Numbered from the stretch's first letter, positions 1 through 9,172 are shown. The stretch is 64,000 bases of DNA from an uncultured Tateyamaria sp. (GCA_947501275.1 CANMVD010000001.1:1612001-1676000), one strand, 5' to 3'. The notes: generated by a model from the letters alone, not told the origin. Made by a program: numbers and translations.

Positions 1-212
1 GCGCCTGTCCCCCTTCCAGCCGGTGGTCTCCTACTGTTTTCCGGATTGGGTTTAGGTGTGCTGTTACGGCGGTCAACCAAAAGCACTTGAGGTCGGTTTG
101 GAATTCATATTCGCCTTGTCGAGTAACGCATTAAATGGCCAATTTGCGTGGTGAGCAGAACGCGTCCAAGACGAACGGCGTTTTGGCATCGATTGCGAGA
201 GCGCCTTTCTGA

Positions 213-770
213 TCATGCTTTGCCCGTTTGCTGTGGCGTAGAAAAGATCTTGGCCTGTTTCCAGAGGTTCGGAGGGATGGCGATGAGCAAGAATTCGTCA
301 TTTTCTCCACATGGGACGCGAAATCACAGCCTTACCAAGCCAAGAATGCGCTTGGGGTGCGCGAAGAGTGTCTCGACCTCCGTTAGGAGCCTTACTGAGA
401 TCTTGTATTGGGCTGACTTGCGGATGTCGCGGGCATTTTCGTGTTCTTCACGGGTGATCTTGCGGCAGTCCACCTTGGGGCAACATTTGGTTTGGTAGGG
501 CAAGCGTGGCAAGATCAGAGAACCATGTGAGCTTGGGCTGCACAGAGGTCGCGGCACAGACGATTGACCAACCCTTCTTCGATGCACCGCGCCACGGCTG
601 TTTCGAACAAGTGGCGCAGCAGTTCGCTCTCTCGAAAGCACTCATGGCGGTTCATTGAAAAGGTACAGTGTTCCGGAACGCGGTCCGCCAGATCGAGCCA
701 GCAGAACCAGCGATAGACGGCGTTCCTCTTCGCACTGTTTACGTTCGCTTGACGATGTATTTCGCCCGTG
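213..770 (-). pseudogene. Decayed IS1182-type transposase remnant
   Basis: Three minus-strand pieces in different frames match the IS1182-type (IS5/DDE superfamily) transposase in order. The first, about 770-510, reads as an N-terminal part with YRWFCWLDL, VPEHCTFSMNRH and RESELLRHLFETAVARCIEE. The second, about 485-324, holds KCCPK, a REEHENARD segment and VETLFAHPKRILGL. The third is the C-terminal end NDEFLLIAIPPNLWKQAK, stopping near 213. The catalytic core between pieces one and two is missing, and frameshifts and stops separate the pieces, so it cannot be active. Family assignment is from remembered IS1182 motifs. It lies next to an integrase gene, consistent with a mobile or formerly mobile edge. 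Confidence 0.75.
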
Positions 771-775
771 CGGGG

Positions 776-809
776 AATGTCCGCAAAGCGGGCTGCGGTC
801 GCAGCATTG
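776..809. repeat. Dispersed palindromic repeat, copy 1
   Basis: A 34-base segment that recurs at 13874-13907 with about five differences. Its core is GCTGCG-gt-CGCAGC here and GCTGCG-ac-CGCAGC in the other copy, so both keep the two arms of a 14-base palindrome. Both copies lie between genes. It may be a small family of intergenic hairpin repeats; function unknown. Confidence 0.55.
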
Positions 810-1198
810 CGGAACAGTCTCGAGTGACCGCTTTGAAACCGTCCGTGATGTCAGCATCTTTTGCAGGAGGGGCAATGCTGCACTGCGTCTGAAGGCAGCT
901 TTGAGCCCAATCTGTGAATTTGGTTTTCCCGCTGCGAGCGCTTGCAGCGAAAAAATTGCTGTTAGTGCTCAATCTACAACGCTGCGCGGCAGCAACGAAA
1001 GTCGCCATTCGTTCGTCGTCAGCCGCTTGGACGTTATTCGTGAAGGTAAGGTCGACTCAAGGCTCTCAACTGCCGAAGCACATGCAGCACCGACGTAGTC
1101 AGTCGGCTCCCGAAAACTACCCTTGCCAAGGACGATACAATTCCACTGCCAGCGCGGTGCTGGTGATTGGGTTTGGAGGGAGGATCGGAGGGCAAATC

Positions 1199-1819
1199 AT
1201 GTCAAGAGTCCAAATTCCAGCAATAACCCCGAAACGCAGAGCCTGGAACAAGGGGCGGATCATCGGTCAAAAACGGCCTTTGCTGCCCAAACAGGTCTGG
1301 GCAATCCGGGCAAGGCTCGAACTCGCGGGTTATCTGCGCGATCTGGTTTTGTTCAACGTCGCCATCGATAGCAAGCTTCGCGGCTGTGATCTCGTCAAAT
1401 TAGCCGTGTCTGACCTGGCAAAAGATGATCGTGTGCGAGAACGCGTTTCGGTGATCCAGAGCAAGACAAAGCGCCCAGTTCAATTTGAGCTGACGGAAAA
1501 CACGCGTGAAACTGTGCTGGCGTGGGTTAAATCACCCGAGATGTTTGCTTGCCGCTTCATGTTCCCGAGCCGGTTCCATGGCAGGCCGCACATCTCCACC
1601 CGCCAGTATGGTCGGCTTGTCCGCGATTGGGTGACTGCGATTGGTCTTGAACCAAGTGGTTATGGCACGCATTCACTTCGTCGTACAAAGGCTGCAGAGA
1701 TTTACCGCAAGACAGGAAACCTCCGCGCGGTGCAACTGCTGCTTGGTCACACGAAGGTCGACAGTACAGTGCGCTACCTTGGCGTTGAACTCGAAGACGC
1801 CCTGAGCATCGCCGAATGA
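1199..1819 (+). CDS. Tyrosine-type recombinase/integrase (short form)
   Basis: A 206-residue site-specific recombinase of the phage-integrase family, made mostly of the catalytic domain. Catalytic-type residues are visible in order: Arg in KLRGCD, a beta-hairpin Lys in QSKTKRPVQ, HSLRR (the H-x-x-R box), GHTKVDSTVRY with the second His and the presumed nucleophilic Tyr. The open frame extends upstream to 914, but the ATG at 1199 is chosen because GGAGG-like sequence lies just before it and conserved sequence starts there. The usual N-terminal core-binding domain is absent; short forms like this are common in alphaproteobacterial genomes. It sits beside a degraded transposase, with no att site or cargo boundary recognised. 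Confidence 0.85.
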   Translation: MSRVQIPAITPKRRAWNKGRIIGQKRPLLPKQVWAIRARLELAGYLRDLVLFNVAIDSKLRGCDLVKLAVSDLAKDDRVRERVSVIQSKTKRPVQFELTENTRETVLAWVKSPEMFACRFMFPSRFHGRPHISTRQYGRLVRDWVTAIGLEPSGYGTHSLRRTKAAEIYRKTGNLRAVQLLLGHTKVDSTVRYLGVELEDALSIAE

Positions 1820-2121
1820 ATCGACCTCTAAGCGATGTCGGCGAACGGTGTCTGCCGTTCGTCGATACAGAAGAGAACTAAGACTACGCAGCGGCGAAAC
1901 CGAAGTGCGAGCCCAACCGATGAATTCATCTATTTCGCTCCATGCGTATGCGACGAGATAAACGTGGCTTTCGTGACAGCTCTCATCCTGTTCCGCAGTG
2001 TGTGATGCGGCAGTTCGGGCAGTTATTAGCAATAGACGAACGTCTCATTCACAGGTCGTGGAGAAGTTGCCGCCAATTTTTGATAAGCGCATGCTAGCTT
2101 TCCTCGCTCAACGCGGAAAGA
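1820..2121. other. Intergenic stretch, no feature seen
   Basis: About 300 bases between the convergent integrase and LysR genes. Only overlapping open frames without recognisable similarity occur, and no clear hairpin terminator was found. Confidence 0.5.
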
Positions 2122-3036
2122 TCAACTGATGCCGAAACCGTATTCCGTGGCCCAAATCTGATCCATCATGAAATCGATGAAAAGATGTGCCAGCCCATCT
2201 TTCGGGCTATTGGCGGGATAGATTGCGTAGACGTCGATCGGGCGCAGCTTCACCTCCGGCAGCAAGTGGACCAGACGGCCAGCGCGGAAATCATTTGCCA
2301 CAAGCGGATAGGTTTCGATCATGAAGCCTAGTCCTTCATCGACAAATTTTCGGGCCACCGTGAGATTGAAGCACGTGGCCGCTGTCCTCGGTGTGCGTTC
2401 CGGGGCTGTTCCATCTGCCAAGGTTGCCAAAGCTGACCAAGGCACTGGCAGGCTTTGAAGCCAATCCCAGTCGGCCAAGTCATCTATCGATTGCGGCATG
2501 GGTCTGCCCTGCACGTACGACGGTGCCGCGAAGACGCTGAAATGGACATTACCCAACTTGCGCGCCTTATAGCTGCTGTCGTCAAGGTTGCCAGCGCGCC
2601 CCCTGATCGCGACGTCAATGTTCGATCCTGCCAAAGGGATCGCACGGTCTTCAAGCTGAATAGACAGATGCACATCAGGATAGGATTGAGCAAACCGCGT
2701 GAAGGTCTCGACATAAGGACTGTGCGAAAACGGGGTCGATGCGGCGATTGTCAGCGTGCCCGTTGGTTGCGATGCCCGTCGTTGAACCGCCGCAAGCCCA
2801 TCGATTGCCGCGGACGTCATGCGCTGACTGGCTGCCAAGAGCGCCACGCCTGCGTCAGTCAACGACATGCGACGGGTCGAGCGATACAGCAAAGGCGTGC
2901 CAAGGTCTTCTTCAAGCTTAGAGATATGGTGGCTGATCACGGATGGAGAGAGGTTCAGCTTTTTCGCGGCCTGTCGAAACGACCCAAGCTCGGCCACCGT
3001 TTGAAAGATCGCCATGGTTCTGAGTTGGTCAAACAT
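2122..3036 (-). CDS. LysR-family transcriptional regulator
   Basis: A 304-residue LysR regulator. Residues 1-60 form the winged HTH (FQTVAELGSFRQAAKKLNLS, then SVISHHISKLEEDLG), followed by a linker helix and a periplasmic-binding-like effector domain from about residue 90. It belongs to the group typified by YafC/DsdC-like regulators with FxQ(S)YPDVHL in the effector domain. It is divergent from the small gene at 3157, and an inverted repeat sits in the shared promoter, so that gene is its most likely target. The effector is unknown. Length is normal for the family. Confidence 0.93.
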   Translation of the reverse strand: MFDQLRTMAIFQTVAELGSFRQAAKKLNLSPSVISHHISKLEEDLGTPLLYRSTRRMSLTDAGVALLAASQRMTSAAIDGLAAVQRRASQPTGTLTIAASTPFSHSPYVETFTRFAQSYPDVHLSIQLEDRAIPLAGSNIDVAIRGRAGNLDDSSYKARKLGNVHFSVFAAPSYVQGRPMPQSIDDLADWDWLQSLPVPWSALATLADGTAPERTPRTAATCFNLTVARKFVDEGLGFMIETYPLVANDFRAGRLVHLLPEVKLRPIDVYAIYPANSPKDGLAHLFIDFMMDQIWATEYGFGIS

Positions 3037-3054
3037 TGTTCGATCTTATGAAAT

Positions 3055-3070
3055 TATAAAACGCATTATA
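3055..3070. promoter_or_regulatory. Inverted repeat, candidate LysR operator
   Basis: TATAA-N6-TTATA, a perfect inverted repeat in the 120-base divergent region between the LysR gene and the small gene at 3157. LysR proteins commonly bind A/T-rich dyads in such regions; assignment to this regulator is inference. Confidence 0.45.
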
Positions 3071-3156
3071 CATGTATACCCAGATAACCGCAGACGTGCC
3101 ACCCTTCAGGCGTTCCGGCAGTTGGCCGGAAATCCAGATGTTTGAAAGGACACATC

Positions 3157-3429
3157 ATGACACTGCTCGTTTCTATAACCCGCGTCTCCCACATCCCGGT
3201 GGGCGCTGAACTCGAAGAATTTCACGCCGCCCACGCAAGCCTTTTTGGTGAGGCCGTCGGCAAGATGACGTTTCTGCGCGACCCGCAAGATGCCAATCAG
3301 GTTGCTGTCGTTGGCGAGGTCCATGACCTTGAAAAAATGCGCGTGATTAGCCGGACGCCGGAAGGTGATGCCATGATGCGCAAGTACGGTTTCATTGAGC
3401 AGCTGAGCTATTTCCTGGAGGACGCTTAA
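3157..3429 (+). CDS. Small protein, putative dimeric alpha/beta-barrel fold
   Basis: A 90-residue protein of unknown function. ATG at 3157 is preceded by AAAGGA at good spacing, so it is preferred over an in-frame TTG at 3142. The predicted layout is strand-helix-strand-strand-helix-strand, with LLVSITRVSH at the start, a central FLRDPQ/VAVVGEVHD region, and QLSYFLED at the end. This resembles small ferredoxin-like (Dabb/ABM/DUF1330) folds, a weak structural guess. It is divergent from the LysR gene and is probably its target. Confidence 0.75.
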   Translation: MTLLVSITRVSHIPVGAELEEFHAAHASLFGEAVGKMTFLRDPQDANQVAVVGEVHDLEKMRVISRTPEGDAMMRKYGFIEQLSYFLEDA

Positions 3430-3653
3430 GCCATGTGGATTCGATGGGGAAAACGTTCGACCCGAAAAAACGCAAGCTCAAAAGATGCAGGGTCAGCGAA
3501 TGAGCGGTTTGACCTGAAGCTGCAGGAATTCGTCATCGCGCAGCAGCACTTTTGCCTGTTCGCAGCCTGAAGGATTGCGGTCTTGCAAGACGCAAAAAAC
3601 CGCGCGATGCGTCACGCCATATGTATCGCGCGCAAGGGTTAGGATTGATCCCG

Positions 3654-3944
3654 CTACGCGATGCCTTCAACGCCAACAAGGCGCGCTGAGCTGCAGGCGT
3701 CTCTGACAGCCTTCAAACCTTGATATGTTTCTCCGTTGTAGAAGTCTTCCCAGTGCGACAGTGAGGGGAACTCGAGCAGGACAATCCGGCGCGGCTCCCA
3801 ATCGCCTTCATAGACTTTGTGGTCGCCCCCACGTGCAAGGTATTTAGCCCCTGCTTTTTCTAATGCCGGTTTTACGCCAAGCATAAACGCTTGGTATTGA
3901 TCCATGTCGTGAATTTCGACGTCGAAAATGACATATGCTGTCAT
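3654..3944 (-). CDS. DUF1330 family protein
   Basis: A 96-residue protein matching the DUF1330 pattern: YVIFDVEIHDMDQYQAF near the start, then GAKYLARGG, VLLEFPSLSHWEDFYNGE and YQGLKAVRDACSSARLVGVEG. DUF1330 proteins adopt a dimeric ferredoxin-like barrel; their biochemical role is unknown. GGGAAA precedes the ATG at 3944. It lies downstream of, and in the same direction as, the LysR gene at 3990-4949 (45-base gap), so they may be co-transcribed. One of about seven such folds in this window. Confidence 0.9.
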   Translation of the reverse strand: MTAYVIFDVEIHDMDQYQAFMLGVKPALEKAGAKYLARGGDHKVYEGDWEPRRIVLLEFPSLSHWEDFYNGETYQGLKAVRDACSSARLVGVEGIA

Positions 3945-3989
3945 GGGTTTCCCTTTTTGAATACTTGTCCGGAATGAGTCTTGCTTTTT

Positions 3990-4949
3990 CTAGCCTGACA
4001 GCGGAATGGCCACCTCAGAGAATTGGCGCGTTATCTCATCCTGATGCGTGGAATAGGCCTCGATCACGAGTTCGCGCAGCCAGGTGTTCGCCGGATCGGA
4101 ATTATTGCGGGCGGACCATGCAAAACGGTGCGGAAAGTTGGTTGGGGCGGCGACCGGTTCCAAGACCTCCAGATCGTACTGTTTCCAGTTTTCTTCCATC
4201 GCGGCGCTTGGCTGCGTTGCGATGAAATCCGTCGCAGCAAGCATTGGGCCGACCAACGAGAAGTCCTGAACCTTACCACCCACTGTTCTGGGCCGGTCGC
4301 GTTGCCTGTGCTCTGTTTCAATCGGCTTGATGCCGTGTTGATCCTCGACGGCGACCTGAAGGTAACGGTACTGTTCTGCGGTCTCAGCACTCCAGTTCTT
4401 CGCCGCTGGATGCTTTTTTCGCACAAAGCTGAAAAAGGTGAACGGTGCCAAATCGACCACTTCGATCCCGTCGCCCAGATGGGCCGGGCCGCCAACCTGC
4501 ATGAGGTCGATCAAGCCATCCGCCAGATCAGTGCGATTGATCGGCTTGATACGTACCCAATCGATCATCACGTTCGGCGCTTCCTTGAGGATCAAGGCGG
4601 TTGTGCGGGCCATGAACGCGGGCGACGAATGCAAGGCAATCCGAAAGAGCCTGTTGCTGGTCGCCGGGTCAAACGTGTCTTGCGGCTTCAACGCGCGGCG
4701 CAACCCCTGCAGCACTGGCCCCAAATCCTCGGCCAGGCGCATGGCCGTTTCGGTTGGCTGCATCTTGCCGCCCACCCGCACAAAAAGCGGGTCGTCCAAT
4801 TGCGTGCGCAGGCGCCCAAGCGCATGACTGACCGCCGAAGGCGTTACATTCAGTATTTCCGCTGCTGTCGCGACGCTGCCGCCCGCCATCAATGCCTCAA
4901 AGGTGGAAAGTAGATTAAGGTCGATTTTATGTAATTGAATTTCGTTCAT
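3990..4949 (-). CDS. LysR-family transcriptional regulator (NodD/NahR-like group)
   Basis: A 319-residue LysR regulator. The frame is open to 5030, but MNEIQLHKIDLNLLSTFEAL at 4949 is the conserved beginning of this group, so that ATG is chosen. HTH lies at about residues 8-65 (SVATAAEILNVTPSAVSHALGRLR). The effector domain includes FRIALHSSPAFMARTTALIL and ends with FAWSARNNSDPANTWLRELV. It is paralogous to the proteins at 10845 and 11801, which share DLNLL..FEALM, TPSAVSHAL.RLR.Q, and a W-ARxxxDPAxxWLR type end. It faces the methyltransferase gene at 5230, a possible target. Confidence 0.93.
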   Translation of the reverse strand: MNEIQLHKIDLNLLSTFEALMAGGSVATAAEILNVTPSAVSHALGRLRTQLDDPLFVRVGGKMQPTETAMRLAEDLGPVLQGLRRALKPQDTFDPATSNRLFRIALHSSPAFMARTTALILKEAPNVMIDWVRIKPINRTDLADGLIDLMQVGGPAHLGDGIEVVDLAPFTFFSFVRKKHPAAKNWSAETAEQYRYLQVAVEDQHGIKPIETEHRQRDRPRTVGGKVQDFSLVGPMLAATDFIATQPSAAMEENWKQYDLEVLEPVAAPTNFPHRFAWSARNNSDPANTWLRELVIEAYSTHQDEITRQFSEVAIPLSG

Positions 4950-5229
4950 GTCGGTCTGAAATCGTTTCGCTGGACTAACGTCACCCTGCAGCGAATACTC
5001 AGCCCAAGTCCAACGAAAAGCACTGCGCAAACCTGAGGGCCTTTGACAAGTGACTGAATTTCATCAACCTTCTGAATATGCGACCTTTTACCCCTGCCCC
5101 TGCCGATTTTCCGGGCAATGAATTGAGACCCTGAATTGAATTTCCGGCGGACGCCGATCCACAGCGCCTTTGTGTTGCGCTGACAGAGATGGTCTGCCGC
5201 CACCAAAGCCAACAATCGGAGACGAGACC

Positions 5230-6048
5230 ATGACAGTTACAGAAACACCCAAAACAGAGACCCGCGTATTAAGCGGTGACATGAATGGCCAGATCTGGGG
5301 CGCGCGCGCCGCCGATTGGGCTTCGATCCAAGAGGCACAATGCGCGGCTGGATACCATGCCGTTCTCGACAAGGCCTCTGTCGGATCCACGACATGCCTG
5401 CTTGATGCGGGTTGCGGGGCGGGCATGGCGATGCAGCTCGCAGCGGAACTGGGTGCTGATGTTTCAGGAATTGATGCATCGGCCGGACTGCTGGAGGTCG
5501 CCCGCGACCGTTTGCCAAATGCGCGTTTTGAGCATGGGGACCTCGAGATTCTGCCTTTTGAGGATGACAGTTTTGACGTCGTCACCGGTTTCAACGCGTT
5601 CCAGTTCGCGGCCGACCCCGTAGCGGCGTTGAAGGAAGCGCGCCGTGTGACAAAGCCCGGCGGAAAGGTATTTGTCATGACCTGGGGTGAACCCGGCAGT
5701 ATGGAAGTCACGGCGTTTATCGCCGCCTTGAAACCGCTGCTTCCGCCGATGCCCGCAAACGCGTCGGGCCCCTTCGCCTTGTCCGAACCCGGCAAATTGG
5801 AAGAGCTTGCATCAAGCGCGGGTCTCACCCCACTCGAGGTGTTCGACGTGGACAGCCCATGGACCTACCCCGACCTCGCAACGGCGCTGAAGGGTCTTGG
5901 GTCGTCAGGTGTTGCCTTCAAGGCCGCCGAGACAAGCGGTCAGGCAGCGCTGGATGCAGCACATGAGGCGGCGATCGCCCCATTTGCCCAGCCTGATGGC
6001 GGCTACCGGATCGGCGCAACCTTCCGTGTTCTCATGGCCGAAGCCTGA
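5230..6048 (+). CDS. Class I SAM-dependent methyltransferase
   Basis: A 272-residue methyltransferase. Motif I is CLLDAGCGAGMAMQLA at about residues 56-71, followed by the acidic SGIDAS, then HGDLEILPFEDDSFDVVTGF and KPGGKVFVMTWG, typical of the Methyltransf_11/UbiE-like fold. The frame is open from 5170, but ATG 5230 has GGAG just upstream. No signal peptide. Substrate cannot be read from the sequence; small-molecule O-, N- or C-methylation is likely. Divergent from the LysR gene at 4949 (280 bases), which may regulate it. Confidence 0.9.
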   Translation: MTVTETPKTETRVLSGDMNGQIWGARAADWASIQEAQCAAGYHAVLDKASVGSTTCLLDAGCGAGMAMQLAAELGADVSGIDASAGLLEVARDRLPNARFEHGDLEILPFEDDSFDVVTGFNAFQFAADPVAALKEARRVTKPGGKVFVMTWGEPGSMEVTAFIAALKPLLPPMPANASGPFALSEPGKLEELASSAGLTPLEVFDVDSPWTYPDLATALKGLGSSGVAFKAAETSGQAALDAAHEAAIAPFAQPDGGYRIGATFRVLMAEA

Positions 6049-6194
6049 GAGAAACTCATCACGGTCTTTACCCGTCGTCTACAAAGACCACGAAGGATGA
6101 CGCTTGTGTTTGTATCAAAGCTTACCTTAAGTTAACTTTTGCAAGTAATTCAACGTCAAACAAATTTGATCTCGATTTCCTATCGGAGACAGCA

Positions 6195-6680
6195 ATGCGC
6201 CAGATAATTCAAGTAGCCGCAATTGCGGTCGCAACACTCGGCACTGGCGCAGCAACAATGACTGTGATGAACGAGGACATCCCCGACCTACAAGTGCCGG
6301 AAGGCGCATGGGAATCCTCTGGCGCGTTGGATGGAAAGGCTTTCACAGTTCTTGGCACCGATGTTGAAAGCGGTGCGGTTCTCGAGGACGAACTGATATT
6401 CCGCGAAGGGACCTTCCAGTCCACAGATTGCCAAGAATACTGTGATTTCGGCTGGTCTGACTATCAGACGAAAGACGTCAATGGCGTGATCCATTTCACC
6501 GCCACCACTCTTTGTCCGGACGCACCGCACACGGTAGTCTGGTACGGCCAAGTCGAAGGTGACACGGTCACGCTCGATGTGACATGGACCACCCGTCGTT
6601 GGTACTGGACAAACCAGATGATGATCCAAGGCTCGGGTACTGCCACAAATTTCGACGCCGCGACCGCTGTAACGGGCTGA
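6195..6680 (+). CDS. Secreted protein of unknown function
   Basis: A 161-residue protein with a putative signal peptide (MRQIIQVAAIAVATLGTGAA). GGAG lies just before the ATG. The mature part carries VPEGAWESSGALDGKAF, a likely domain start. It has three cysteines: a close pair in STDCQEYCDFGW and one in TTLCPDAPH. It ends in a beta-rich region with YGQVEGDTVTLDVTW. No family recognised. The next gene starts 10 bases downstream, so they are probably co-transcribed. Confidence 0.75.
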   Translation: MRQIIQVAAIAVATLGTGAATMTVMNEDIPDLQVPEGAWESSGALDGKAFTVLGTDVESGAVLEDELIFREGTFQSTDCQEYCDFGWSDYQTKDVNGVIHFTATTLCPDAPHTVVWYGQVEGDTVTLDVTWTTRRWYWTNQMMIQGSGTATNFDAATAVTG

Positions 6681-6690
6681 GATCGACTCG

Positions 6691-7347
6691 ATGCGCACGT
6701 CAAGCCCCTCGATGGGCAGTATCCTTTTGCGCATCGTGATCCTGATCGCAGTGCTGGTGCTGGCCACCTGGGGCGCGCACGAGGTGCGCGATGCCCTGAA
6801 CCTGCAGATCAGGCCTGATAACGAGCAGCAAGTTCACCGCATGATCATGTTTGGCGCGGTTGCCTATATCGGGCTTCTTGCGCTCCCGTTCGTGCCGGGG
6901 GCCGAGATCGGATTGGCCATGCTGGCCGCCTTTGGTCCCGCCATCGCCCCGCTGATTTACGTCTGCACGGTGGCGTCCATGGTCCTCGCCTACACTGCGG
7001 GACGCTTTTTGCCCATCGCGGTCTTGCAGCGGTTCTTGTCCACCGTGCGAATGCACCGGGCCGCTGATCTTGTTGCCCGTGCAGCACCACTGTCAGGCGA
7101 CGACCGCGTGGCGATGCTTCTGGACGGACAATCAGCGCGGGGAATGCGGATGGCCGTCCGCTATCGCTATGTTGCCTTGGCATTGGCGGTGAATACGCCC
7201 GGCAACTCTATCATCGGTGGTGGTGGCGGCATCATGTTGATGGCCGGGTTGAGCGGGATTTTCTCTCCGCTGGCGACGGTTGCGACGATTGCGCTTGCTG
7301 TCTCACCGGTGCCGTTGGCCGTCGTGTTTTTTGGATTGCGTTTCTAA
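6691..7347 (+). CDS. Integral membrane protein, TVP38/DedA-like
   Basis: A 218-residue inner-membrane protein with about five hydrophobic segments. The features PFVPGAEIGLAMLAAFG in the first half and NTPGNSIIGGGGGIML in the second are reminiscent of the SNARE-associated/TVP38-DedA group, where prolines and glycines sit in re-entrant loops. The family match is from pattern memory and moderate. The start at 6691 is weakly supported by an SD; MGSILLR at 6712 is an alternative. Follows the secreted protein gene by 10 bases. Confidence 0.75.
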   Translation: MRTSSPSMGSILLRIVILIAVLVLATWGAHEVRDALNLQIRPDNEQQVHRMIMFGAVAYIGLLALPFVPGAEIGLAMLAAFGPAIAPLIYVCTVASMVLAYTAGRFLPIAVLQRFLSTVRMHRAADLVARAAPLSGDDRVAMLLDGQSARGMRMAVRYRYVALALAVNTPGNSIIGGGGGIMLMAGLSGIFSPLATVATIALAVSPVPLAVVFFGLRF

Positions 7348-7499
7348 TGGCGGGCGTTGCGATTTATTTTGGCGTCCGCGCAAACCGCCCGATAAAGACA
7401 TGAAATCAAGGCGAATTAACCGGGCCTTGGCGGACTGTGCCACCCACTTGTCAAATGTATCCGAGATGCTCATGCTGATCGGGCAACAAAGGAAATCTC

Positions 7500-7793
7500 A
7501 TGCTGCGTCACATTGTTCTTGTCTCTTTCAAGCCTGAGGCCACCGAGCAGCAGCTTGCGGCTTGGCGCGCTGCCGTGACGAACCTGTGCGAGACGGACGA
7601 CGAGGTGCTTTCCTTTGCCCTCGGTACGAACGTGGGCAGTGGCCCGAACCACCATGATGCCGCCCTCGTCGCTGACTTCGCGGATATGGACGCGTTCCGC
7701 CGCTATGTGTCCAGCGATGGCCACAAGGCCTATGTCGAAGACCACGCGAAACATGTGACGGCCAAACTTGCGGCAATCCAGCATGAGATCTAG
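7500..7793 (+). CDS. Stress-responsive Dabb family protein
   Basis: A 97-residue Dabb (dimeric A/B barrel) protein: MLRHIVLVSFKP at the start, FALGTNVGSGPNHHDAALVADFAD in the centre, YVSSDGHKAYVEDHAKHVT near the end. These features are diagnostic for the family, but no enzymatic role is established for most members. AAAGGA precedes the ATG. The next gene, a LysR regulator, begins 13 bases later in the same direction, suggesting a two-gene operon. Confidence 0.93.
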   Translation: MLRHIVLVSFKPEATEQQLAAWRAAVTNLCETDDEVLSFALGTNVGSGPNHHDAALVADFADMDAFRRYVSSDGHKAYVEDHAKHVTAKLAAIQHEI

Positions 7794-7806
7794 GCGCATC
7801 CCGTAG

Positions 7807-8700
7807 ATGGCCGAACCAAACTGGAGCGATTTCCGTATCATTCTAGCCTTGTCCAAGGGTGGGTCTGTCACAGGAGCCGCGAGACTGCTTGGCGTGGATG
7901 CCTCGACCGTCAGCCGTCGCCTCGCCGCTGCCGAAGAGGTGTTTGGTGCCACGCTGATCGTCCGGGGCGGCAACACGTTTGAATTCACCGCTGAAGGGCG
8001 CGCCGTCTTGGAGACCGCAGAGGCGATGGATGCCAAGATCAGTGCGACAACCTCTTCAGTCCGCTCGATGCGCCAGAAACCTGAAGGCACCGTGCGCATT
8101 GCCTGCGTCCAGACCGCAGTGCATGTGTTGCGTCCGCTGGCCGCGCAGATACCCCAGATGCATCCGGGGTTACGGGTTGATCTGATGGCCTCAATCACCA
8201 GCGTTGACCTTGCAAAGGGTGAGGCGGACATTGCAGTTAGAACAATCGCGCCGAAGGATCCGGGCCTTGTGATCGCCCATTCCTTTACCTGGGGTAGCTG
8301 TCTTTATGCATCGAAAGACTATCTTGCCAAACATGGCCGCCCTGAAACGCCTGAGGGGCTTGCCAAACATCAACTTGTGCGGACGGGGACGCCGTTGCTC
8401 GGTACGCCCGCATTCGGCTGGATTGAGCAATTCGCCGACCCGAATGCGCCTGCCATGCGTGTGGAAAACACCGACTCTGCCCGGATCATAATCGAACAGG
8501 GCGGCGGCATTGGTGCGCTGTTTTGTGTTGTGGGTGACAGCTGTGCATCGCTGGAAAGAGTATTCCCAGAGCCCTTTAATCAGATGGACTCTTGGGTGCT
8601 GTATCACGAGTCCGCGCGCGGCTCGGCTAAGGTGCGGGTGGTTCTGGATGCCTTGATCCCGTTCTTGCGTGAACGACAGTCGGTCCTATCCGGGATCTAA
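7807..8700 (+). CDS. LysR-family transcriptional regulator
   Basis: A 297-residue LysR regulator with HTH at about residues 5-60 (GGSVTGAARLLGVDASTVSR). The effector domain starts near residue 88 (GTVRIACVQTAVHVLRPL). It is closely similar to the protein at 12758: both begin MA-PNWS-FR-ILAL and share VENTDSA and DSWV-YHESARGS. Probably co-transcribed with the Dabb gene upstream. The stop overlaps the convergent gene at 8697-9107 by four bases. Confidence 0.92.
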   Translation: MAEPNWSDFRIILALSKGGSVTGAARLLGVDASTVSRRLAAAEEVFGATLIVRGGNTFEFTAEGRAVLETAEAMDAKISATTSSVRSMRQKPEGTVRIACVQTAVHVLRPLAAQIPQMHPGLRVDLMASITSVDLAKGEADIAVRTIAPKDPGLVIAHSFTWGSCLYASKDYLAKHGRPETPEGLAKHQLVRTGTPLLGTPAFGWIEQFADPNAPAMRVENTDSARIIIEQGGGIGALFCVVGDSCASLERVFPEPFNQMDSWVLYHESARGSAKVRVVLDALIPFLRERQSVLSGI

Positions 8701-9107
8701 CCACCATTATCTGCCTGTAAATCTGTTTGCGTGGCTGGCGCATCGAGGTCTGACCAGAACCGCGGGTCGGTGTCGTGCAAAGTGATCACCGGGTCTGAGA
8801 TAACCCCGCCCGCTTGCATCGCGTTGCGGACCGCGGGGTCGTTTGCAAAAGCCAAAGCGGCGTCTGCATCGGTCCATTCGAAGATGGCCATGACGGTGAC
8901 GGGCGGGCCGGGCTTTGTCAGGATTTCAAACTGCAGCTCGCCTGCGCTTTGTCTTGTGGATAGGCCACTGTCGAACACCTCGCGCCAAGGGGCGTAGGCT
9001 GCGACGTCATGCTGGACGATCATCCAGACTGTGTCAGGTTGGCCTTGGGCTGCAACAGGCAGGGCGATGGCGCAGCACAAGGCTGCCGCGAATTGAAAAC
9101 GTGTCAT
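8697..9107 (-). CDS. Secreted small protein, putative barrel fold
   Basis: A 136-residue protein with a signal peptide (MTRFQFAAALCCAIALPVAAQ, likely cleaved after AAQGQ or nearby). The mature part has DTVWMIVQHDVAAYAPWREVF, VTVMAIFEWTDADAALAFAN and DPAVRNAMQAGGV, matching the rhythm of ABM/DUF1330-type barrels, here apparently exported. AAAGGA precedes the ATG. It may belong to the sulfotransferase transcription unit upstream at 9814. Function unknown. Confidence 0.8.
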   Translation of the reverse strand: MTRFQFAAALCCAIALPVAAQGQPDTVWMIVQHDVAAYAPWREVFDSGLSTRQSAGELQFEILTKPGPPVTVMAIFEWTDADAALAFANDPAVRNAMQAGGVISDPVITLHDTDPRFWSDLDAPATQTDLQADNGG

Positions 9108-9132
9108 GTGAAATAGTCCTTTGAGAAATGGG

Positions 9133-9157
9133 GCGCCGCCAAAGGGTCCGGCGGCGC
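9133..9157 (-). terminator. GC-rich stem-loop
   Basis: GCGCCGCC, nine-base loop, GGCGGCGC. It lies between the end of the sulfotransferase gene and the start of the next minus-strand gene. Only a poor T-tract follows, so it may be an attenuator-like or mRNA-stabilising hairpin rather than a full terminator. Confidence 0.45.
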
Positions 9158-9172
9158 GGTTTAGGGCGGCAA

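Noticed and set aside
4023-4913. 296-codon plus-strand frame
   Set aside because: Antisense to the LysR gene 3990-4949; no protein-like composition.
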